A stretch of 64,000 nucleotides of DNA. Origin: Blattabacterium cuenoti. GTDB taxonomy: Bacteria; Bacteroidota; Bacteroidia; Flavobacteriales; Blattabacteriaceae. The DNA is taken from contig NZ_CP059192.1 in NCBI RefSeq assembly GCF_014251595.1, forward strand, positions 266,725-330,724, written 5' to 3'. Below, piece after piece: positions 1 through 9,777 of the stretch. How positions within the stretch are numbered: position 1 is the first letter of the stretch; each line of letters opens with the position of its first letter. The notes beneath the pieces were generated by a model that made no database searches, was not told where the DNA came from, and worked only from the letters and a program-made list of their open reading frames with translations. The position numbers and the translations under genes are program-made.

Positions 1-2
1 GA

Positions 3-593
3 AATCAAAAAAATCAAGAAGTATTTTTTATAAACGTAAAAGATATTCCTTTAATCGGAGATCATAATCTATATAATATTATGGCTTCATTAATTATATC
101 CGAAATATTAAATATTAATAAAAAATCAATAATTTCTACATTATTGAAATTGAAAGCAATAGAACATCGCATGGAAAAAATACGAAATATAAATGGAGTT
201 CATTTCATAAATGATTCTAAAGCGACTAATGTAAATGCCGTTTTTTATGCATTAAAAACGATGAATGGGCCTATTATATGGATAGCAGGAGGAGAAGATA
301 AAGGAAATAATTATGTAGAATTAATTCCTTTAGTTCAAAAGAAAGTGAAAGCTATAATTTTTTTAGGACAAAACAATGAAAAAATTTTCAATTTTTTTAA
401 AAATATCATTGATATTATTTTAGTCACAAAAAATATTCGAAAAGCTGTTTATATGGCTTACATACTCTCTTCTCATGGAGATAATGTTTTGTTCTCTCCT
501 GCTTGTTCTAGTTTTGACCTTTTTAAAGATTACAAGGAAAGAGGAAATAAATTTAAACAAGAAGTAAGAAAGTTGATTTATGAAAATTTATGA
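3..593 (+). CDS. murD: UDP-N-acetylmuramoylalanine--D-glutamate ligase, C-terminal part (5' end outside window)
   Basis: This is the C-terminal part of the cytoplasmic ligase that adds D-glutamate to UDP-MurNAc-L-Ala in peptidoglycan synthesis. The reading frame is open to the left edge of the window, so the ATG at 81 is internal. Upstream residues read PLIGDHNLYN, the conserved Mur-ligase HN motif at the junction to the C-terminal domain. The C-terminal domain follows with HRME, NDSKATN and WIAGGEDKG, all typical of MurD. Its stop overlaps the start of ftsW by 14 bases, as expected inside a dcw operon. The N-terminal UDP-binding and most of the ATP-binding domains lie outside the window. Confidence 0.93.
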   Translation, partial: NQKNQEVFFINVKDIPLIGDHNLYNIMASLIISEILNINKKSIISTLLKLKAIEHRMEKIRNINGVHFINDSKATNVNAVFYALKTMNGPIIWIAGGEDKGNNYVELIPLVQKKVKAIIFLGQNNEKIFNFFKNIIDIILVTKNIRKAVYMAYILSSHGDNVLFSPACSSFDLFKDYKERGNKFKQEVRKLIYENL

Positions 594-1785
594 AAAAATA
601 AATTTATTTTTAAATAGATATATAAAAGGAGATAAATATTTATGGGCTTTCATATCTTTGTTGGCTATATTTTCTTTTTTACCGGTTTATTCTGCTAGTA
701 CAAATTTAGTAACTACATATGGAGGGACAAATACAGTATTTAGTTATTTATTCAAACATGCTCTTTTTTTATCGGTTGGATTTTTGATTCTTTTTTTCAC
801 TCAATTTATAGACTATAAATATTTTTACCGTATATCTATTCTTTTTATGCCTATAGTATTTATTTTATTAATTTTTACGATGAGTCAAAGAAAAGAATTA
901 GATGGAGTAAATGCTTCTCGTTGGTTACATATTCCTATCATTAATATATCTTTTCAAACTTCCAGTATAGCTGGATTGGTCCTTTTTATTTATTGTGCCA
1001 GATATTTAGATCAAAAAAAAAGAGAACGAATAAATTTTATAAATTCTTTTTTTCCCTTATTATTTCCAATATTTTTTATCATTGGATTGATTTTTCCGGC
1101 TAACGGATCAACTGCTGTGATTGTTTTTATATCTGTTTTGATTTTACTTTTTATAGGAGGGTATCCATTAATCAGTGTTATCGGAGTTCTTTTCATAGGA
1201 ATTTTATTTGCAGGAATATATATTTTTTCTGTCATAAAATGGGGTGATCAAAAACCTATGAATAGGGTTTATACATGGAAAAGTCGTATAGAAAAATTTT
1301 TAGATCATGAATCTGAAGAAAGTTATCAAATGAAACAATCTAAAACGGCTATTGTTTTAGGAAACAAATTTGGTCGTGGACCCGGAAAAAGTGTTTTAAA
1401 AGCATTTCTTCCTCAATCTTCTTCAGATTTTATCTATGCTATTATAATAGAAGAATATGGGTCTTTCGGGGGAATAATTCTTCTATTTATTTATATTCTA
1501 ATTCTTATGAGAATTATGATAATAGCTACGAAAGTAAAAAATTATTTTTGTTCTTTATTGGTGCTTGCTGTAGGTTTTCCTATTATAAATCAAGCCCTTA
1601 TTAATATGGGGATTGCAGTGGGGTTATTTCCCGTTACAGGACAAACTTTACCACTGATTAGTGCTGGAGGGACTTCTATGTGGGTTACTTTTTTTAGTTT
1701 TGGAATCATATTAAGTATCAGTCGTATGATATATAATAAAAATTCGATGGACAACACTCAAATTATAACTCATCATGAACCATAA
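580..1785 (+). CDS. ftsW: SEDS-family peptidoglycan glycosyltransferase FtsW
   Basis: This is the integral-membrane lipid II polymerase of the divisome (SEDS family). It has 401 residues with about ten hydrophobic segments. Family marks visible are GVNASRWL near residue 110, NRVYTWKSR near 228, the DFIYAIIIEEYG stretch near 283 and PLISAGGTSMW near 360. The ATG at 580 lies inside murD and the 3' end overlaps murG by 11 bases, which implies translational coupling. A RodA assignment is possible by sequence alone, but its position between murD and murG argues for FtsW. Confidence 0.95.
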   Translation: MKIYEKINLFLNRYIKGDKYLWAFISLLAIFSFLPVYSASTNLVTTYGGTNTVFSYLFKHALFLSVGFLILFFTQFIDYKYFYRISILFMPIVFILLIFTMSQRKELDGVNASRWLHIPIINISFQTSSIAGLVLFIYCARYLDQKKRERINFINSFFPLLFPIFFIIGLIFPANGSTAVIVFISVLILLFIGGYPLISVIGVLFIGILFAGIYIFSVIKWGDQKPMNRVYTWKSRIEKFLDHESEESYQMKQSKTAIVLGNKFGRGPGKSVLKAFLPQSSSDFIYAIIIEEYGSFGGIILLFIYILILMRIMIIATKVKNYFCSLLVLAVGFPIINQALINMGIAVGLFPVTGQTLPLISAGGTSMWVTFFSFGIILSISRMIYNKNSMDNTQIITHHEP

Positions 1786-2881
1786 TATTGCACCTAAAAT
1801 AATTATTGGAGGTGGAGGAACCGGAGGGCACATATATCCGGGAATAGCTATTGCTAATGAACTTAAAAAAAAAATTCCAAAAATTGATATTTTGTTTATT
1901 GGATCTAAAAATCACATGGAAATGCGAGAAATTCCTAGATTGGGGTATTCTATTGAAAAAATTTGTATTTCAGGTGGAAAAAATAAATTTTTTTCTATAT
2001 CAGGGTTGATTTTATCTATACAACTAATATATAGTTTATTTTTAGCAAATAAAATTATAAAAAAATTTTCTCCAGATATCGTTATCGGAACAGGTGGATT
2101 TGTCAGTTTTCCTACTTTATATGCCGCCAAAAAAAATAAAATACCTATTTTGATTCAAGAACAAAATGCTTTTCCTGGATTGACTAATAGAATATTTTCT
2201 CGTTATGCAAATAAAATATGCATTGCTTATGAACAAGCAAAAAAACATTTTCCAAAAGAAAAAACGATTATAACTGGAAATCCAGTCAGATCTGAAATAT
2301 TAAAATTGCCTAGTAAAGAAGAAGCTTGTATTCATTTAGGATTAAAAATTACAAAACCTATTATTTTGTCTATAGGAGGAAGTCAAGGATCCAATAGTAT
2401 GAATAATGCTTGGATAAAAGGATTAAAAAAAATAATAGAATTGGATATGCAGCTTATTTGGCAAGTAGGAAAATTTGATATAAATAAAATAAAAAACAAT
2501 AAAATGTCTTATCATTCAAATATTATTTTTATGGAATTTATTGAAAATATACCGATATGTTATGCGGCTGCAGATATTATTGTATCTAGAGCTGGTGCTT
2601 TAACGATATCAGAAATATGTTTAATAGGAAAACCATATATATTAATTCCTTTTCCTTGGTCTTCAAATAATCATCAAAGTCAAAACGCTAAAATATTAGA
2701 AGAAAAAAAGGCCGCTGTAATTATAAAAAATGAAGAAATAGAACAAAAATTAGTGAATTCTGTTATTCAATTGGTGAATGATTGCAACATGAAAAAAAAA
2801 ATGATAAAAAATATATTAGGTTTAGGGAAACCTAAAGCAACAAAAGATATTGTAAATGAGATTTTACAAATTATTTTATGA
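1775..2881 (+). CDS. murG: UDP-N-acetylglucosamine--lipid I N-acetylglucosaminyltransferase
   Basis: MurG is a peripheral inner-membrane GT-B glycosyltransferase that converts lipid I to lipid II. It has 368 residues, a normal length. The N-terminal glycine-rich loop GGGTGGHIYPG (about residues 13-23) binds the lipid substrate. The C-terminal half has SIGGSQGS, SRAGALTISE and the NHQSQNA loop that contacts UDP-GlcNAc. It overlaps ftsW at the 5' end and shares ATGA with murC at the 3' end, so the genes are almost certainly cotranscribed. Confidence 0.96.
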   Translation: MNHNIAPKIIIGGGGTGGHIYPGIAIANELKKKIPKIDILFIGSKNHMEMREIPRLGYSIEKICISGGKNKFFSISGLILSIQLIYSLFLANKIIKKFSPDIVIGTGGFVSFPTLYAAKKNKIPILIQEQNAFPGLTNRIFSRYANKICIAYEQAKKHFPKEKTIITGNPVRSEILKLPSKEEACIHLGLKITKPIILSIGGSQGSNSMNNAWIKGLKKIIELDMQLIWQVGKFDINKIKNNKMSYHSNIIFMEFIENIPICYAAADIIVSRAGALTISEICLIGKPYILIPFPWSSNNHQSQNAKILEEKKAAVIIKNEEIEQKLVNSVIQLVNDCNMKKKMIKNILGLGKPKATKDIVNEILQIIL

Positions 2882-4260
2882 ATTTAAACAAAATTAATTT
2901 TTTTTATTTTATAGGAATAGGAGGAATGGGAATGAGTTCTCTGGCTAAATATTTTCATACTATGGGGAAAATTGTTTATGGTCATGATCAAAATAAAACT
3001 TTTTTGACAAAAAAATTAGAAAAAGATGGAATATCCATCAATTATCATGATAATATTGAAATATTACCCAAGTGGGTTTTGTCCAAAGAATGTTTAATTG
3101 TGTATACCCCAGCTATTCCTAATCACCATAAACAATGGATATATTTAAAAAAATATAGTAAAAATATAAAAAAACGTTCTCAAGTATTGTCTTTACTTAT
3201 AGAAAATGATATTTGTATAGCTATAGGAGGAACACACGGAAAAACAACTACTTGTACTGTGTTGGGACACATTTTATATAATGTTGGAATCAATGTAACT
3301 GCTTTTTTAGGAGGGATATCCGAAAATTATAAATCCAATTTAATATTGAATAATGGATTAAGTGGAACAAAAATTTTTTTGGTAGAAGCCGATGAATTTG
3401 ATCGTTCTTTTTTATATTTATCTCCCAATATAGCATGTATCACATCTTTTGATCAAGATCATGTAGACATTTATCCCAAAAATGAATCCTTAAAAAAGGC
3501 ATATATAACTTTTTCAAATAGAATAAAAAAACCATATAAAAAAATATTTTTATGTTCAGAAGAATCTTTTCAGTCTAACAATGCTATATATTTTTCTGTA
3601 TTAAAAAAAGAAAATTATTATTCCGATCATCTTTATATCAAAGAAAATAAATGGTATTTTGATTTTCATACTCCTACAGAAATATGGAGATCTTTACCTT
3701 TACCTATTCCAGGTCTACATAATTTAAAAAATGTTACAGCGGCATTAGCTATATCTGACTATCTAAAAATTTCTAAAGAAAAAATAAGAAAAGCTTTATT
3801 TTTATTTAAAGGAATACAAAGAAGATATTTCATTCATTATCAATCTTCAAAAAAAATATATATAGATGATTATGCTCATCATCCTACAGAAATCAATGCT
3901 TTAATTAATACGGTTAAAGAATGTTTTCCAAATAAAAAAATATTAGGTATTTTTCAGCCTCATTTATTTAGTAGAACTAAATTTTTTGAAAAATCTTTTG
4001 CAAAAAGTTTAGAACATCTTGATATTTTAATTCTACTAGATATTTATCCAGCTAGAGAATTTCCCATAAATGGAATCAATTCTAATAGTTTATTGAAAAA
4101 AATAAACATGAAATATAAAGAAATATCTACTTTGTCCAAAGTTTTAGAAAAAATTGAAAAAAAAAATTTTGATATCATTTTAACAATAGGGGCTGGTGAT
4201 ATAGATTCCTTAATTTTTCCTATAAAAAAATGGTTGTGCCAACGATATGGATCAAAATAA
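2878..4260 (+). CDS. murC: UDP-N-acetylmuramate--L-alanine ligase
   Basis: MurC is the first of the ATP-dependent Mur ligases and adds L-alanine to UDP-MurNAc. It has 460 residues. It opens with the UDP-binding GIGGMGMSSLA motif (about residues 13-23), has the ATP-binding P-loop GGTHGKTTT near residue 117, and EADEFDRSFL and DDYAHHPTE further on, all Mur-ligase signatures. The ATG overlaps the murG stop as ATGA and the stop is directly followed by the ftsQ start. The gene order matches the canonical dcw cluster. Confidence 0.96.
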   Translation: MNLNKINFFYFIGIGGMGMSSLAKYFHTMGKIVYGHDQNKTFLTKKLEKDGISINYHDNIEILPKWVLSKECLIVYTPAIPNHHKQWIYLKKYSKNIKKRSQVLSLLIENDICIAIGGTHGKTTTCTVLGHILYNVGINVTAFLGGISENYKSNLILNNGLSGTKIFLVEADEFDRSFLYLSPNIACITSFDQDHVDIYPKNESLKKAYITFSNRIKKPYKKIFLCSEESFQSNNAIYFSVLKKENYYSDHLYIKENKWYFDFHTPTEIWRSLPLPIPGLHNLKNVTAALAISDYLKISKEKIRKALFLFKGIQRRYFIHYQSSKKIYIDDYAHHPTEINALINTVKECFPNKKILGIFQPHLFSRTKFFEKSFAKSLEHLDILILLDIYPAREFPINGINSNSLLKKINMKYKEISTLSKVLEKIEKKNFDIILTIGAGDIDSLIFPIKKWLCQRYGSK

Positions 4261-4989
4261 ATGAAACATAATAAAACATACTTTTCCATTATTTTATTAT
4301 TATATATGATTTGCATGATATCACTTTTTTATTTTTCTCAAAAAACACATCAAAATAGAACTTTAAAAAAGTTGAATATTTTCATTGATCCTTTATCTAA
4401 AAATCATTTTGTAGATGATAAAATTATTAAAAATATTCTATTTTCTAAAACAGAAAAAATTGAAAATAAAATCGGTCAATTATGTATATTAAGAATGGAA
4501 AAAAAATTAAATAATTACCCTTTTATAAAGAAATCTGAAGTATTTCTTAGTGTTGATGGAACTCTCAATGTTCAAGTTTGGCAAAAAGAACCCATATTAA
4601 GAATCAAAAATGGAAATAAAGAATATTATCTTACTAAAGATGCTGAAAATTTAGAACTTTCTTCTTTTTATTCATCAAAAGTCATATTGGCGAAAGGACC
4701 ATTTTTAAAAGAAGAAAAAAAATATTTAACAAGTTTAATCAATTTCATAAATTCCGATAAATTATTAAAAAATCAAATTATTAGTATCAAAAAAAATCAT
4801 AAGAATTCATTTATTTTAATTCCAAAAATTGGTAATCATCATATTATATTAGGAAATATAAAAGATTTTAAAAATAAATTGAATAAATTAAAAGCATTTT
4901 ATAATCAGTACCTAAATAAAATAGATATTAATCAATACAAAAGTATTGATTTACAATATAAAGACCAAATAGTCGCAAAAAAAAGATAA
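4261..4989 (+). CDS. ftsQ: Cell division protein FtsQ (DivIB-like)
   Basis: FtsQ is a bitopic inner-membrane divisome protein. It has 242 residues: a short cytoplasmic tail, one hydrophobic helix (about residues 8-25) and a long extracytoplasmic part. The latter includes a POTRA-like segment with RMEKKLNNYPFIKKSEV and the VQVWQKEPILRI stretch, which match the FtsQ/DivIB pattern. Sequence conservation in this family is low, so the call also rests on position: immediately after murC with no spacer and before ftsA. Confidence 0.85.
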   Translation: MKHNKTYFSIILLLYMICMISLFYFSQKTHQNRTLKKLNIFIDPLSKNHFVDDKIIKNILFSKTEKIENKIGQLCILRMEKKLNNYPFIKKSEVFLSVDGTLNVQVWQKEPILRIKNGNKEYYLTKDAENLELSSFYSSKVILAKGPFLKEEKKYLTSLINFINSDKLLKNQIISIKKNHKNSFILIPKIGNHHIILGNIKDFKNKLNKLKAFYNQYLNKIDINQYKSIDLQYKDQIVAKKR

Positions 4990-4993
4990 GTCT

Positions 4994-6355
4994 ATGGAAT
5001 ATCAAGATATAGCTATAGGTCTTGATGTGGGAACCACGAAGATTGTAGCTATGGTAGGAAGGAGAAATGAATATAATAAAATTGAGATCTTAGGCATAGG
5101 TAGATCTAAAAGTGTAGGGGTGCATATAGGAGTTGTTAATAATATAACTCAAACCATTGAAGCTATTCGCGAAGCAGTATCCGAAGCAGAGCATAGTTCT
5201 GGTTTAAAAATAAAAGAAGTTATTGTTGGAATAGCGGGACAACATATTAGAAGTCTACAACATAATGATTATATTACGAGATTAGATTTTGAAAATGTTA
5301 TCAATCAAAAAGATATACAAAAATTAATAGACCAAGTCCATAAACTAGTTATGCAACCAGGAGAAGAAATCATTCATGTTCTACCACAAGAATATAAAGT
5401 CGATAGTCAAGCAGAGATTGGAGAACCAATAGGAATGTATGGAAGTCGTTTAGAAGCAAATTTTCATGTAGTAATAGGACAAATTTCTTCTATACGAAAT
5501 ATTGGAAGGTGTGTAAAAGCTTCAGGTTTGAATTTAGCTGGAATGACTTTAGAACCTTTAGCTTCTGCTGAAGCGGTATTAAGTACTGAAGAAAGAGAAG
5601 CAGGTGTCGCTTTGGTGGATATAGGAGGAGGAACTACGGATATTGCTATATTTAAAGATAACATAATACGGCATACTGCCGTGATTCCTTTTGGAGGAAA
5701 TGTCATTACTGAAAATATAAAAACAGATTGTTTAATTATTGAACGGCAAGCCGAATTATTAAAAATAAAATTTGGATCTGCATGGCCAGGAGAAAACAAA
5801 GAAACTGAAATTGTTTGTATTCCTGGATTAAGAGGTCGTGTCCCTAAAGAAATTTCTTTGAAACATCTTTCACAAATTATTCATATACGAGTATGTGAAA
5901 TTTTAGAACAAGTAAATGTAGAAATCAAAAATTATGGAAATGAAGAACAAAAGAAAAGACTTATTGCTGGATTGGTCATGACAGGTGGAGGATCTCAACT
6001 TAAACATATTCGTCCATTAACAGAATATCTTACTGGAATGGACGTTCGTATCGGTTATTCTAATGAACATATTGCAGGAGGTGAAAATGGTATTATAAGC
6101 AATCCAGAATATGCAACATCTATAGGATTAGTCATTAAAGGACTTGATGATAAAAGAAAATATCTTTGTACAACTACAGATATGGAAAGGCATAAACATG
6201 ATGAAAATTATGAGTTCATTTCTACAAAATTTTATAATAAAAATCGTAGATTAAATTATGAGGAAGATCATAATAAAAAAAATAAAACAAAATCAAAATC
6301 CTTTCTTGAAATTTGGGCAGATAAATTCCGTCAAATATTGAATGATACAGAATAA
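4994..6355 (+). CDS. ftsA: Cell division protein FtsA
   Basis: FtsA is an actin-like ATPase that tethers FtsZ to the membrane. It has 453 residues. The phosphate-1 loop GLDVGTTKIVAMVG lies at residues 9-22, phosphate-2 ALVDIGGGTTDIAIF near 205-219 and the adenosine motif VMTGGGSQL near 327. A charged linker leads to a C-terminal amphipathic stretch (SFLEIWADKFRQIL), the expected membrane-targeting helix. There is a 4-base gap to ftsQ, and ftsZ follows after 11 bases. Confidence 0.96.
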   Translation: MEYQDIAIGLDVGTTKIVAMVGRRNEYNKIEILGIGRSKSVGVHIGVVNNITQTIEAIREAVSEAEHSSGLKIKEVIVGIAGQHIRSLQHNDYITRLDFENVINQKDIQKLIDQVHKLVMQPGEEIIHVLPQEYKVDSQAEIGEPIGMYGSRLEANFHVVIGQISSIRNIGRCVKASGLNLAGMTLEPLASAEAVLSTEEREAGVALVDIGGGTTDIAIFKDNIIRHTAVIPFGGNVITENIKTDCLIIERQAELLKIKFGSAWPGENKETEIVCIPGLRGRVPKEISLKHLSQIIHIRVCEILEQVNVEIKNYGNEEQKKRLIAGLVMTGGGSQLKHIRPLTEYLTGMDVRIGYSNEHIAGGENGIISNPEYATSIGLVIKGLDDKRKYLCTTTDMERHKHDENYEFISTKFYNKNRRLNYEEDHNKKNKTKSKSFLEIWADKFRQILNDTE

Positions 6356-6366
6356 TAAACCATGAA

Positions 6367-7743
6367 ATGAAAAAAGAAGATTTAATTACATTAAAAAAAG
6401 AACACACACAATTGGAGTTTCCAAAAAATCGTTCAGCTTCCATAAAAGTAATTGGAGTAGGAGGAGGAGGAAGTAATGCTTTAAGTCATATGTTTGAACA
6501 AGGAATAACCGGTGTAGATTTTATAGCATGTAATACAGATGCACAAGCATTAAATAATAATCCAGTCCCTATAAAAATTCAATTAGGAGCTTCTATTACA
6601 GAAGGACTTGGTGCAGGAGCCGATCCAGAAGTGGGAGAAAAGGCCGCATTAGAAAGTTTGGAGGAAATAAAAAGTATTTTAGATTCTAATACTAAAATGA
6701 CTTTTATTACAGCAGGAATGGGTGGTGGGACGGGAACAGGTGCTGCTCCAATTATTGCAGGAATTTCTAAAGAAAAAGGAATTCTGACGGTAGGTATAGT
6801 TACAATTCCATTTCATTTTGAAGGAAAAATGAGATTACAACAAGCTCAAAAAGGGATAGAAGCATTAAGAAAAAATGTGGATTCTCTTATTGTTATTAAT
6901 AATGATAAATTGAGAGAATTATATGGAAATCTAGGATTTAAAGCCGGCTTTGCAAAAGCAGATGAAGTTTTGACTACTGCAGCTAAAGGGATTGCAGAAG
7001 TGATCACTCATCATTATAAACAAAATATAGATTTAAGAGATACAAGAACCGTTCTCAAAGAAAGTGGAACGGCTGTTATGGGTTCTTCTATTGCTGTTGG
7101 AGAAAATAGAGCAAAGGAAGCTGTTGTTCAAGCTTTAGATTCTCCGTTATTAAATGATAATAAAATTACAGGAGCCAAAAATGTTCTTCTTCTTATTGTT
7201 TCAGGAAAAATAGAAATTACTATAGATGAAATAGGAATTATCAGTGATTATATACAAGCTGAGGCAGGTAACAATGCAAATATTATTATGGGGCTTGGAG
7301 AGGACGAAAGTTTTGAGGAAAGTATTTCAGTCACAATAGTGGCGACAGGATTTCCAACGGAAATACAACGGGTGATTAATCAAGAAGAAAAAAAAATATT
7401 TCATAGGTTAGAAGAACCTTATGAACAAAAATTAAATAAAATGGAAGATATCCATTCTTATTCTAAACGTATTGATCCTTTTTTTTCAAAAAATTATTCT
7501 AAATCAAATCATTTAGAGAAATTTTTTTATAAAAATAAAAAAGACAATTATTCGTCAAATCAAAAACAAAATATTTTTGATCAGTCTATCAATTCAAGTT
7601 TTTTAGTCAAAAAAAAGCATAAAAAATATATGCTAGAAGATAGTTTTGATCTTCCTATTTCATACAAAAATGAAAATAAAAAAACATTAAAAAATAGCAT
7701 TCATCAAAAAAAAGAAAATAATAAAAATCAAGAGAACAATTGA
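6367..7743 (+). CDS. ftsZ: Cell division GTPase FtsZ
   Basis: FtsZ is a tubulin-like GTPase that forms the division ring. It has 458 residues. The N-terminal GTPase domain carries GVGGGGSNALSHM near residue 30 and the tubulin signature GGGTGTGAAP near 119. The T7 loop NIDLRD (about residues 220-225) keeps the Asn and both Asp residues of the NxDxxD consensus used for GTP hydrolysis. From about residue 330 the protein is a low-complexity Lys/Asn/Ser-rich tail. I could not recognise a clear C-terminal FtsA-binding peptide, so that contact may be degenerate. The stop overlaps the TTG start of hisS. Confidence 0.97.
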   Translation: MKKEDLITLKKEHTQLEFPKNRSASIKVIGVGGGGSNALSHMFEQGITGVDFIACNTDAQALNNNPVPIKIQLGASITEGLGAGADPEVGEKAALESLEEIKSILDSNTKMTFITAGMGGGTGTGAAPIIAGISKEKGILTVGIVTIPFHFEGKMRLQQAQKGIEALRKNVDSLIVINNDKLRELYGNLGFKAGFAKADEVLTTAAKGIAEVITHHYKQNIDLRDTRTVLKESGTAVMGSSIAVGENRAKEAVVQALDSPLLNDNKITGAKNVLLLIVSGKIEITIDEIGIISDYIQAEAGNNANIIMGLGEDESFEESISVTIVATGFPTEIQRVINQEEKKIFHRLEEPYEQKLNKMEDIHSYSKRIDPFFSKNYSKSNHLEKFFYKNKKDNYSSNQKQNIFDQSINSSFLVKKKHKKYMLEDSFDLPISYKNENKKTLKNSIHQKKENNKNQENN

Positions 7744-9146
7744 TATTTCCTAGTATTCCAAAAGGAACCAAAGATTTTTCATCCATTGAGATGAGTAAAC
7801 GAAATTATTTAATCCAAACGATTCGAAAACAATTTGAACTTTTTGGATTTGATACTATAGAAACACCTTCTATAGAAAACATTTCTACTCTTATTGGAAA
7901 ATATGGAGAAGAAGGAGATTCCTTAATATTTAAATTATTACATTCAGGTAATTTTTTAAAAAAGAAAATTTTAGATTTTTTTAAAAATCTTGAAAAGAAT
8001 CAAAAAACGGTGAATGTTGTAAAATATTTATCTGAATACATGTCCAATAAAGCTCTTAGATATGATTTAACGGTTCCTTTTGTTCGTTATGTTGTCATGC
8101 ATAAAAATGAAATTGTTTTTCCTTTTAAAAGATACCAAATACAACCTGTATGGCGTGCAGATAGACCTCAAAAAGGAAGATTAAGAGAATTTTATCAATG
8201 TGATGCAGATATGATATCATTTTCTTCTTCTTTATGGGAAGAAATCGAATTAATTCAACTTTGTGACGAAATTTTCGATAAGTTAAATTTTCCTATCATT
8301 GTTTATATGAATCATAGAAATATATTATATGGATTGGTTGAAATAGCTGGAATCAAAGATAATTTATGGAAAGATTTTACTGTATCTTTAGATAAATGGA
8401 ATAAAATTGGACGAAATTTAGTCAAAAAAGAAATGCTTAACAAAGGAATTTCATCTCAATCTTTTGATAAAATTGCGTTTTTTTTCGATATGGAGGGAAA
8501 TTTCGATCAAAAAGAAAAATATTTGACTACAGCCTTACAAAATTCTGAAAAAGGAACAAGGGGGATCCGAGATCTTAGTTTTATTTATAAGAATATAAAT
8601 CATATTTCTTTAAAAAAAACAAAATTAGAATGGAATCTTTCTTTAGCTAGAGGAATGAATTATTATACAGGTACAATATTAGAAATCGTTCCATTTAATA
8701 ATAAGAGTTCCATTTCTATTGGAGGAGGCGGAAGATATGATGAATTAGCTAATTTATTTGGAATCAACAATATTTATGGAGTAGGAATTTCTTTAGGTTT
8801 GGATAGAATTTATTTAGCAATGGAGCAAGAAAATTTATTTCAAACTATTTGTAATAGTCCTTCAAAAGTTTTGTTTATCAATTTTGGAAATGAAGAAGTT
8901 TTATACGCATATAAAATAATAAAATTTTTGAGACAAAAAGGGATTTCGACTCAACTATACCCTAATGCGGATAAAATCAAAAAACAATTTAGATATGCTA
9001 ATGATAACAATATTCCATTTGTGATTAGTATAGGAAAAAATGAAATCAACAAAAAAAAAATAAGAATGAAAAATATTCAAAAAAGAATAGAAAAAGAATA
9101 TGATAACATTAACGACATTGTGATTCAATTAACAAAAAAATTATGA
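7740..9146 (+). CDS. hisS: Histidine--tRNA ligase
   Basis: This is a class II aminoacyl-tRNA synthetase that charges tRNA-His, whose gene is also in this window. It has 468 residues. The conserved PKGTKDF begins only six residues from the start, so the TTG at 7740 (reading TTGA across the ftsZ stop) is the natural start. Class II motif 2 appears as QPVWRADRPQKGRLREFYQCD, the HisRS substrate loop as ARGMNYYTGTILE, and motif 3 as GVGISLGLDRI. A C-terminal anticodon-binding domain follows. The 3' end overlaps pnuC on the other strand by 6 bases. Confidence 0.95.
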   Translation: MIFPSIPKGTKDFSSIEMSKRNYLIQTIRKQFELFGFDTIETPSIENISTLIGKYGEEGDSLIFKLLHSGNFLKKKILDFFKNLEKNQKTVNVVKYLSEYMSNKALRYDLTVPFVRYVVMHKNEIVFPFKRYQIQPVWRADRPQKGRLREFYQCDADMISFSSSLWEEIELIQLCDEIFDKLNFPIIVYMNHRNILYGLVEIAGIKDNLWKDFTVSLDKWNKIGRNLVKKEMLNKGISSQSFDKIAFFFDMEGNFDQKEKYLTTALQNSEKGTRGIRDLSFIYKNINHISLKKTKLEWNLSLARGMNYYTGTILEIVPFNNKSSISIGGGGRYDELANLFGINNIYGVGISLGLDRIYLAMEQENLFQTICNSPSKVLFINFGNEEVLYAYKIIKFLRQKGISTQLYPNADKIKKQFRYANDNNIPFVISIGKNEINKKKIRMKNIQKRIEKEYDNINDIVIQLTKKL

Positions 9147-9776
9147 AAAAATTTGGTTGATTGCTTTTTTTTTCCAAATAAAAAATCCAATTATAGCCAA
9201 TATAACAAGAATAATAAATAAAATTCCTGTCAATATAAATCCCTTAAAAAAATAAATAGGAACAGAAATTACATTTCCCACTATCCAAAATATCCAATTT
9301 TCTACTTTTTTCATGGACATTTGATACATACCAGAAAAATAAATTCCTGTTGTCAGGATATCCATCCAATCAAAATGAGATTTAAGTTTTCCATAAAAAC
9401 AATAAACCATCATACTGAAAATACAAGTGAAAAAAAATAAAACAGAGGTGTAAAAATAATCTTTTGGTTTGCAAAAAGTAATAGATTTTTTATTTTTATC
9501 CTTTTTATACATCCATGCATACCATCCATAAAAACTCATAAATGTGTAATACAAATTAATAATAAAATCTCCATAAAGAGAAGTATTAAAAGTTAAATAA
9601 CTGTATATCATCGTGCTCATTATTCCTATTGGATATACCCATATATTATTTTTTTGAGCACAAAAAACACTAAATATTGTAAATGTTACAGCTATAAATT
9701 CTAAAATTGTATGAAAAAAACTATTATGATAATAGGGATATAAAAGAAAGTTTATCCAATCATGTGTCATATTCAC
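9141..9776 (-). CDS. pnuC: PnuC-family nicotinamide riboside/mononucleotide transporter
   Basis: This is a polytopic inner-membrane facilitator expected to import an NAD precursor, usually nicotinamide riboside. It has 211 residues, nearly all hydrophobic, with about seven membrane segments. PnuC-like marks are WVYPIGIMSTMIYSYL, the NLYYTFMSFYGWYAW helix and WIVGNVISVPIYF near the C-terminus. It lies 1 base downstream of the phosphopantetheinyl transferase and is probably cotranscribed. In this genome it may connect with nadD near the right end. The exact substrate cannot be read from sequence. Confidence 0.87.
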   Translation of the reverse strand: MNMTHDWINFLLYPYYHNSFFHTILEFIAVTFTIFSVFCAQKNNIWVYPIGIMSTMIYSYLTFNTSLYGDFIINLYYTFMSFYGWYAWMYKKDKNKKSITFCKPKDYFYTSVLFFFTCIFSMMVYCFYGKLKSHFDWMDILTTGIYFSGMYQMSMKKVENWIFWIVGNVISVPIYFFKGFILTGILFIILVILAIIGFFIWKKKAINQIFS

Positions 9777-9777
9777 A

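Noticed and set aside
5464-5799. 111-codon minus-strand ORF inside ftsA
   Set aside because: It lies wholly opposite conserved FtsA motifs and resembles no family.
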